From contig JAAYVT010000074.1 in the NCBI GenBank assembly GCA_012517025.1, positions 1 to 6,552 on the forward strand: a stretch of DNA of 6,552 bases. Reading direction: 5' to 3'. Every line of letters begins with the position of its first letter. Position 1 is the stretch's first letter. Below are positions 1-4,684 of the stretch, piece after piece. Below the pieces are notes generated by a model. It saw nothing but the letters and a program-made list of their open reading frames with translations, searched no databases and had not been told where the DNA came from. The position numbers were made by a program, and so were the translations under genes. Source of the DNA: Phyllobacteriaceae bacterium. Its GTDB lineage: Bacteria; Pseudomonadota; Alphaproteobacteria; Rhizobiales; Ancalomicrobiaceae.

Positions 1-1203
1 GCCGCCGCGCCCGCCGCCGAGGGTCCCGCCGCGCCGCCGACCGAGGGCGTGACCGGGCCGCGTCGCGGTCTCGCCGCCTCGGCCTCGCTGGTGTGGGCCT
101 TCGCCCGCCGCGAGGGACTGGAGATCCTGCGCGACCGGGTGCGGCTCTCCTTCGCCGTCGCCGGCTCCTTGCTCCTCCTGATCCTCTTCGCCTTCGGCGT
201 CTCCTTCGACGTCGAGAACCTGCCATTCGCCGTCTACGACCGCGACCAATCGATCGAGAGCACCCGCTTCGTCGAGGCGTTCCGCGGCACCCGCTACTTC
301 ACCGAGCGCCCGCCGGTTTCGAGCGAGGCCGAGATCGACCGCCGGCTGGTGTCGGGCGAGTTGCGGCTGGTGGTGAACATCCCGCCGAATTTCGGCGCCG
401 ATCTCCTCGCCGGCCGCCGCCCGGAGGTGGGCGTCGCCGTCGACGGCGCCAACACCTTCCGCGCCGAGACGGTGAAGGCCTACGTGCAAGGCGTGGTGCT
501 GTCCTGGATGTCGCGGGTCGCCGCCGACGTCGGCGGACCGGGCACCTCGTTGGCGCTGCCCTTCGATCTCAGGACCCGCCTCGCCTACAATCAGGCCTTC
601 GTCTCGGTCGACGCCATCACCCCCGGCGTGATCATGCTGCTGCTGGTCCTGATCCCGGCGGCGATGACCGCGGTCGGGGTGGCGCGCGAGCGCGAGATCG
701 GCTCGATCGCCAATTTCGAGGCCTCGCCCGCCTCGGTGGTCGAGTTCCTGGTCGGCAAGCAGCTGCCCTACGTGGCGGTCGGCATGGTGAGTTTCGTCAC
801 TCTCGTCGCCTGCGCCCGTCTCGCCTTCGGGGTGCCGTTCCACGGCTCGGCAGTCGCGTTGACCCTCGGCGCGACGCTCTACGTCTTTGCCGCCACCGCC
901 TTCGGCCTGCTGGTTTCGACGCTCGTGCGCACCCAGGTCGCGGCGATCATGGCGGCGGCGATCCTGACGGTGGTGCCGACCATCAACTTCTCCGGCTTCA
1001 TCAATCCGATGTCGTCGATCGAAGGGGTCGGCCGCTGGATGGGCCTGTTCTTCCCGGCGGCGTGGTTCCAGACCATCTCGGTCGGCTCCTTCGCCAAAGG
1101 CGTCGGCGCGCTCGATCTGATGACCTGCGATATGGCGCTCGCCGCCTTCGGTGTCGTCTTCATCGCGCTCGCCGCGCTCGTCCTGAACAAGCAGGAGGCG
1201 TGA
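1..1203 (+). CDS. rbbA: C-terminal ABC-2 permease half of an RbbA/YhiH-like ABC transporter fusion (5' partial)
   Basis: Membrane part of a RbbA/YhiH-type protein, in which one or two ABC ATPase domains are fused to an ABC-2 permease; E. coli RbbA was described as a ribosome-associated ATPase, while the family context (YhiI-RbbA-YhhJ) suggests an exporter. Counting from the GTG at 49: a first membrane segment at about 31-51, a large periplasmic loop with FAVYDRDQS (60-68), YFTERPP (83-89), the IPPNF motif (111-115) and ETVKAYVQ (140-147), then further membrane segments at about 190-210, 238-260, 268-292, 296-318 and 360-380. The cytoplasmic coupling segment is VAREREIGSI (211-220). The protein ends NKQEA, like family members. 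The frame is open back to base 1 and encodes an Ala/Pro-rich stretch typical of a linker, and the GTG at 49 lacks a well-spaced Shine-Dalgarno. I therefore infer a fusion entering from upstream. The alternative is a separate permease starting at 49 with a GTGA overlap on an upstream gene ending at 50-52 in another frame. Confidence 0.85.
   Translation, partial: AAAPAAEGPAAPPTEGVTGPRRGLAASASLVWAFARREGLEILRDRVRLSFAVAGSLLLLILFAFGVSFDVENLPFAVYDRDQSIESTRFVEAFRGTRYFTERPPVSSEAEIDRRLVSGELRLVVNIPPNFGADLLAGRRPEVGVAVDGANTFRAETVKAYVQGVVLSWMSRVAADVGGPGTSLALPFDLRTRLAYNQAFVSVDAITPGVIMLLLVLIPAAMTAVGVAREREIGSIANFEASPASVVEFLVGKQLPYVAVGMVSFVTLVACARLAFGVPFHGSAVALTLGATLYVFAATAFGLLVSTLVRTQVAAIMAAAILTVVPTINFSGFINPMSSIEGVGRWMGLFFPAAWFQTISVGSFAKGVGALDLMTCDMALAAFGVVFIALAALVLNKQEA
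1193..1198 (+). promoter_or_regulatory. Shine-Dalgarno of the yhhJ-like gene
   Basis: A perfect AGGAGG lies 7 bases before the ATG at 1206. It is embedded in the last codons of the preceding permease (Gln-Glu-Ala-stop), so translation of the two genes is probably coupled. Confidence 0.8.
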
Positions 1204-1205
1204 TC

Positions 1206-2333
1206 ATGCGCCGCTTCTTCTCGAACCTGCTGCGTCTCGGGGTGAAGGAACTGGCGAGCCTGCGCCACGACCCGATGATGCTGTTCCTGATCGTCTACGC
1301 CTTCTCCGCCGCGGTGGTGTTCGTCTCCACCGGCGTCAAGCTGGAGGTCTCCAACGCCGCCGTCGCGGTGGTCGATCAGGATCGCTCCGAGCTCTCCACC
1401 CGCCTGACCGACGCCTTCGTGCCGCCGTTCTTCCAAAAGCCGATGCTGATCGGCGCCGACGAGGTCGATCGTGCCATGGACGTCGGCCGCTTCGGCTTCG
1501 TGCTGCAGTTTCCGCCGGATTTCGAGGCCGACGTGCTGCGCGGTCGCGCCCCCGGCGTCGGCCTGACCGTCGACGCCACCGTGATGGTGCAGGCCGGCAA
1601 CGGCGCCGCCTACATCCAGAGCATCCTGCTGCGGGAGGCCGCCGTCTGGCTGCATTCCAAGGGCATCGAGGCGCAACTGCCGATCGCCGTGGTGTCGCGC
1701 GTCTGGTTCAACCCCAACGTCGAGGGGCGCTGGTTCTCCTCGATCATGCAGCTGATCAACTCGATCGTCATCCTGTCGATCCTGCTGGTCGGCGCCGCCG
1801 TCATCCGCGAGCGCGAGCACGGCACCATCGAGCACCTCTTGGTGATGCCGGTCACCGCCGTGGAGATCGCGCTCGCCAAGATTCTGGCGAACGGCGCGGT
1901 GCTGCTCCTCGCCTCGGTGCTGTCGATCGAACTGGTGATCCGCGGTTTCCTCGGCGTGCCGGTCGGCGGCTCCCGCATCCTCTTCCTGTTCGGCACCACG
2001 ATCTTCCTGTTCTCGACCACCGCGCTCGGCATCCTGATCGCCACGCTGGCCCGTTCGATGCCGCAGTTCGCGCTGATGTCGATCCCGGTCTTCACCACCA
2101 TGCTGCTGCTCTCCGGCAACATGACGCCGCTCGAGAGCATGCCGACGATCCTGCAGTGGGTGATGCACGCCTCGCCCTCGGTCTATTACGTGCAGTTCTC
2201 CCAAGGCGTCCTCTACCGCGGCGCCGGTCTCGACATCGTCTGGCGACCGGTTCTGATCATGGCGGGGCTCGGCGCGGTGTTCCTCGCCTATGCCACCCAT
2301 CGGTTCCGCATCATGTTGGCGAACTCGACCTGA
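1206..2333 (+). CDS. yhhJ: YhhJ-like ABC-2 type transporter permease
   Basis: Inner-membrane permease, 375 aa, almost the same length as E. coli YhhJ (about 374 aa), and the usual partner of RbbA. Visible features: an N-terminal amphipathic start with LGVKELASLRHDP (11-23), a membrane segment at about 25-42, a periplasmic domain with AVVDQDRSELS (54-64), FPPDFEADVLRGR (102-114), VDATVMVQAGNGAAYIQ (122-138) and RVWFNPN (165-171), then membrane segments at about 180-200, 224-246, 257-280, 287-304 and 347-363. Between the second and third lies the strongly conserved IREREHGTIEHLLVMP (200-215). That element is typical of ABC-2 permeases and probably contacts the ATPase. SMPQ (284-287), LSGNMTPLESMP (302-313) and YRGAGLDIVWP-like (337-347) also match the family. 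It is co-directional and spaced 2 bases from the preceding permease, so the two very likely share an operon and form the transport channel as a heterodimer. The substrate is unknown. An open frame extends further upstream in this phase, but it only shadows the preceding gene; the Shine-Dalgarno fixes the start at 1206. Confidence 0.9.
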   Translation: MRRFFSNLLRLGVKELASLRHDPMMLFLIVYAFSAAVVFVSTGVKLEVSNAAVAVVDQDRSELSTRLTDAFVPPFFQKPMLIGADEVDRAMDVGRFGFVLQFPPDFEADVLRGRAPGVGLTVDATVMVQAGNGAAYIQSILLREAAVWLHSKGIEAQLPIAVVSRVWFNPNVEGRWFSSIMQLINSIVILSILLVGAAVIREREHGTIEHLLVMPVTAVEIALAKILANGAVLLLASVLSIELVIRGFLGVPVGGSRILFLFGTTIFLFSTTALGILIATLARSMPQFALMSIPVFTTMLLLSGNMTPLESMPTILQWVMHASPSVYYVQFSQGVLYRGAGLDIVWRPVLIMAGLGAVFLAYATHRFRIMLANST

Positions 2334-2419
2334 GCGGCCGCGCCGCGGCACGCCGTCGCAGACGCGCGCGGCGGCCGACACGTTAAGCGATCGAAACGGA
2401 ATCTCCACGATTTCCGCAG

Positions 2420-2436
2420 GAGTTCCGTAAGGACTC
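2420..2436 (+). other. Small stem-loop in the intergenic region
   Basis: GAGTTC pairs with GGACTC (6 pairs, one of them G-U) around a 5-base loop CGTAA. No T-run follows, so it is not a standard terminator. It could be a processing or weak termination structure, an operator-like dyad, or chance. Confidence 0.25.
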
Positions 2437-2529
2437 GATCGTAGGATGATCTCGAAAAGTGTAGCTGCCCGTCGGTTTCCGGGTGGCTCGCCGCCGGTCG
2501 GCGCCCCGCGCGCTTCGGCTCGACGCTTC

Positions 2530-2533
2530 GAGG
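2530..2533 (+). promoter_or_regulatory. Shine-Dalgarno deciding the TadG-like start
   Basis: GAGG sits 9 bases before the ATG at 2543. It supports that ATG over the in-frame GTG at 2483, which would add 20 Arg/Ala-rich residues in front of a typical Tad-type anchor. Confidence 0.5.
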
Positions 2534-2542
2534 TTGGACGAC

Positions 2543-4063
2543 ATGAGCAGAACGGGTCGGAGACTGCGCGACCTCATCGGGCAATGCCGCGGCAACGTCG
2601 CGGTGGTGTTCGCCTTGACCGTTTCGGGCATGATCCTGATCGGCGGCGGCGGCATCGATCTCATGAAGATGTCGAGCAACCGCAAATATCTGCAGGAACG
2701 GGTCGACGCCACCGCGCTCTACGTCGCCAACGGTCTGACCTCCTCCACGCTCGGCACGGCGCAGTCCAAGGCACAGACCAAGCTGGCCGCCATCGTCGAA
2801 CCCTCGCACGGCACGCTCGCCGACATCGCCACCTCGACGACCGACGGCACGCTGACCCTGTCGGCCTCGCTGACCACCCGGTCGAGCTTCCTCGGGCTGA
2901 TCGGCCTCGCCAATCTGGTCACCGAGGCGTCGTCGACGGTGACCTGGGGCGAGACCTCGCTCGAAGTCGCCCTCGTCCTCGACAACACCGGTTCGATGGC
3001 GGACAGCGGCAAGATCGACGCGTTGAAGTCGGCCGCCACCAACATGGTGACGACGCTCGCCGCCAAGACCACGTCGGCCAATTCGGTGAAGTTCGCGCTG
3101 GTGCCCTTCGCCACCTTCGTCAACGTCGGCTCCGGCTATTCGACCGCCTCTTGGATCGATTCGACCGGCCTGTCGCCCAATCACTCGACCTATTTCTCGA
3201 CGTCGCTCAATCGGTTCACGCTCTATACCGCGCTCGGCAAGTCGTGGCCGGGCTGCGTCGAGACGCGGCCCTCGCCCTACGACGTCGACGACACCCCACC
3301 CTCCGTCGCCAACCCGTCGACCCTGTTCGTACCGTCGTTCCATCCCGACGAGCCGAAAAGCACTTGGTTCTACACCTACGCCAACAGCTATCTCGGCGAC
3401 GTGACCAACTCGAACGACGAGATCACCAAGCTGACATATGCACCGAAATACACCAGCTTGACGGGCAAAGACTTTTCAGTTTCGACCTTTTACAGCAACT
3501 ATCAAGTGGCGAAGGGGCCGGGCTTCTTCTGCGACGTCAAGCCGATCGTCCGCCTGACCACCAACACCACCACCATCAACAACGCGATCAACGCGCTGAC
3601 GGTGTCCGGCTCGACCAACATCCCCGAAGGCCTCGCCTGGGGGTGGCGCATGGTGTCGCCGCAGGGACCGTTCTCCGACGGCCAGAGCTACAGCTCGAAC
3701 ACGCTGAAGATCGTGGTGTTGTTGACCGACGGCACCAACGCCATCAACACCTTCAACACCCCGCTCGGCGGCGCCTATTCGAGCTGGGGCTATCCCTATT
3801 CGAACCGCCTCGGCAACAGCCCCGGCACCAACCTGCGCGACGGTCTCGACGCCAAGACCCGCACGGTGTGCTCGGCGATCAAGGCCAAGGGCATCAAAGT
3901 CTACACCGTCGGCTTGATGATCGACGACACCGCCGGTCAGCAGCTGCTCTCCGATTGCGCCTCCGGCACCGACTATTATTACAACTCGCCGAGCGCCGGC
4001 CAGTTGAGCGCGGTCTTCACCTCGATCGCTCAGAAGATCATCAAGCTGCGCATCGCACGGTGA
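2543..4063 (+). CDS. TadG-like protein: TadE/G-type N-terminal anchor plus von Willebrand A domain
   Basis: Protein of 506 aa related to TadG-type minor pseudopilin/assembly proteins of the Flp (tight adherence) pilus system; it should be anchored in the inner membrane with the bulk in the periplasm. Residues 16-45 (RGNVAVVFALTVSG, then ILIGGGGIDL) form the hydrophobic TadE/G segment, followed by the conserved type of helix NRKYLQERVDATALYVA (46-62). No signal peptidase I site is seen. The vWA domain starts near 139: the metal-site (MIDAS) motif is DNTGSM, D147-x-T149-x-S151, with the expected later residues T358 in GSTNIPEGL and D396 in VVLLTDGTN, so metal binding looks intact. About 200 residues lie between the first and second metal motifs, an insertion rich in Tyr, Ser, Thr and Asn. 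Four cysteines outside the anchor (C238, C330, C443, C472) could form two disulfides. No tad/cpa/flp genes neighbour it, so a role in pilus assembly is inferred from family only; surface adhesion is an alternative. Bases 3431-3510 are unusually AT-rich for this gene. Confidence 0.88.
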   Translation: MSRTGRRLRDLIGQCRGNVAVVFALTVSGMILIGGGGIDLMKMSSNRKYLQERVDATALYVANGLTSSTLGTAQSKAQTKLAAIVEPSHGTLADIATSTTDGTLTLSASLTTRSSFLGLIGLANLVTEASSTVTWGETSLEVALVLDNTGSMADSGKIDALKSAATNMVTTLAAKTTSANSVKFALVPFATFVNVGSGYSTASWIDSTGLSPNHSTYFSTSLNRFTLYTALGKSWPGCVETRPSPYDVDDTPPSVANPSTLFVPSFHPDEPKSTWFYTYANSYLGDVTNSNDEITKLTYAPKYTSLTGKDFSVSTFYSNYQVAKGPGFFCDVKPIVRLTTNTTTINNAINALTVSGSTNIPEGLAWGWRMVSPQGPFSDGQSYSSNTLKIVVLLTDGTNAINTFNTPLGGAYSSWGYPYSNRLGNSPGTNLRDGLDAKTRTVCSAIKAKGIKVYTVGLMIDDTAGQQLLSDCASGTDYYYNSPSAGQLSAVFTSIAQKIIKLRIAR

Positions 4064-4076
4064 GGCGGCCGCTCAC
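4060..4076. repeat. Near-palindrome joining two convergent stop codons
   Basis: GTGAGGCGGCCGCTCAC is a palindrome apart from one extra G. It contains the TGA of the TadG-like gene (4061-4063) and the TGA of the - strand regulator (4075-4073), with GCGGCCGC (4065-4072) between them. It may act as a structure at the ends of both transcripts, but there is no T-run, so a terminator call is not supported. Confidence 0.4.
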
Positions 4077-4546
4077 AGCGGCAGCGCCTGCGATGTCTTG
4101 ATCTCTTCCATCACCGCGTATGTGCGCGTCTCGCGTACCCCCGGCAGCGGCAGGATGACCTCGGCGAGGAAGCGCCGATAGGCGGTCATGTCGCGCACCC
4201 GCGCCTTGATCAGATAATCGAAGCCGCCCGCCACCAGATGGCATTCGAGCACCTCGCCGGCCCGTTTCACCTGGCGGGCGAAGGCGTCGAAGACGTCGGG
4301 CGAGGTCCGATCGAGCAGCACCTCCACGAACACCAGCAGCCCTCGTCCCAGTTGCACCGGATCGAGCTCGGCGTGGAACCCGCGGATGAATCCGTCGCGG
4401 ATCAGCCGCCGCATCCGCTCGGCGGTGGCGGTCGCCGACAGGCCGATCCGCTCGGAGAGATCGGCGACGGTGATGCGGCCGTCCTCCTGCAACACGGCGA
4501 GGATGCGGCGATCGAGGCGATCGATTTCGTCGATGTCTTCGTTCAT
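4073..4546 (-). CDS. putR: Lrp/AsnC-family transcriptional regulator, probable proline-responsive PutR
   Basis: DNA-binding regulator of 157 aa, the normal length of Lrp/AsnC proteins. Residues 6-22 (DEIDRLDRRILAVLQED) and the winged helix-turn-helix at about 25-53 (ITVADLSERIGLS, then ERMRRLIRDGFI) match the family N-terminus. A linker with GFHAELDPVQLGRG (56-69) follows, and then the ligand-binding/oligomerisation RAM domain (about 70-150) with HLVAGGFDYLIKARV (103-117) and VRETRTYAVMEEIK (137-150). It is divergent from putA with 138 bases between the start codons. In Agrobacterium and Rhodobacter, PutR in this position activates putA in the presence of proline and represses its own gene; assigning that role here is an inference from family plus context. 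The ATG at 4546 has no strong Shine-Dalgarno on the - strand, but no better in-frame start is apparent. The gene ends 9 bases from the converging TadG-like gene. Confidence 0.87.
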   Translation of the reverse strand: MNEDIDEIDRLDRRILAVLQEDGRITVADLSERIGLSATATAERMRRLIRDGFIRGFHAELDPVQLGRGLLVFVEVLLDRTSPDVFDAFARQVKRAGEVLECHLVAGGFDYLIKARVRDMTAYRRFLAEVILPLPGVRETRTYAVMEEIKTSQALPL

Positions 4547-4660
4547 GTGGTCATTCTTAGCGAAATCCGCGGCAACATGCCATCAGTTCGATGAAAGACG
4601 TGGTCGATCCGAGGATATCATGAGGAATGAGCGGTCGACGGGCTCCGCTGCCGTCCGATC

Positions 4661-4675
4661 GATCCCCCCCTCCCG
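4661..4675 (+). repeat. C-rich direct repeat, copy 1 (putA leader)
   Basis: GATCCCCCCCTCCCG matches copy 2 at 4711-4725 in 14 of 15 bases, with a 50-base period. It contains a run of seven C and, in the 22-codon leader frame, reads Ile-Pro-Pro-Ser-Arg. Confidence 0.6.
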
Positions 4676-4678
4676 GAG
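4675..4678 (+). promoter_or_regulatory. Shine-Dalgarno of putA
   Basis: GGAG lies 6 bases before the ATG at 4685. The putA frame is closed by a stop at 4628 with no other ATG or GTG between, so this fixes the start. Confidence 0.75.
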
Positions 4679-4684
4679 AGCCCG

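Larger units (their letters stand above)
2334..2542. other. Intergenic region between the transporter operon and the TadG-like gene
   Basis: Holds 209 bases without a convincing gene. It begins with the palindrome GCGGCCGC directly after the yhhJ-like stop, followed by a very GC-rich stretch to about 2380. From about 2380 to 2465 it is noticeably less GC-rich and contains short inverted repeats, including the stem-loop at 2420-2436. The promoter of the TadG-like gene would be expected here, but I find no clear -35/-10 pair. No rho-independent terminator with a T-run is visible after the transporter genes. Confidence 0.6.
4547..4684. promoter_or_regulatory. Divergent putR-putA control region
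   Basis: The 138 bases between the two start codons must hold both promoters and the probable PutR sites. The part nearest putR (about 4550-4625) is the least GC-rich. Short dyads are visible: CATC-N5-GATG (4581-4593) and ATCC-GA-GGAT (4607-4616). Each is of the size Lrp-type dimers can recognise, but neither is a proven site. I could not assign -35/-10 boxes with confidence for either direction. Confidence 0.6.

Noticed and set aside
2382..2396. TTAA half-site resembling a CtrA box upstream of the TadG-like gene
   Set aside because: The second TTAA half is missing at the required distance.
879..2408. Long - strand open frame opposite the two permeases
   Set aside because: Shadow frame: the His/Asp/Glu/Gln-rich product lacks any domain, and it lies across two well-supported genes.
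2395..2426. AACG ... GTTCC resembling an EcfG (general stress sigma) promoter on the - strand
   Set aside because: The spacing is 23 bases instead of the usual 16-17, and it would point into the end of the transporter gene.
2483..2542. GTG start 20 codons upstream for the TadG-like gene
   Set aside because: The extra residues are Arg/Ala-rich and unlike Tad-type N-termini; the ATG at 2543 has a GAGG upstream and gives a typical anchor.
2446..4101. + strand open frame of 551 codons overlapping the TadG-like gene
   Set aside because: Arg/His/Gln-rich frame-shifted shadow. The TadE/G anchor and vWA metal motifs are in the other frame.
4587..4621. TTCGAT and TATCAT as a putA -35/-10 pair
   Set aside because: They are 23 bases apart, too far for a standard promoter, and the boxes are poor matches.
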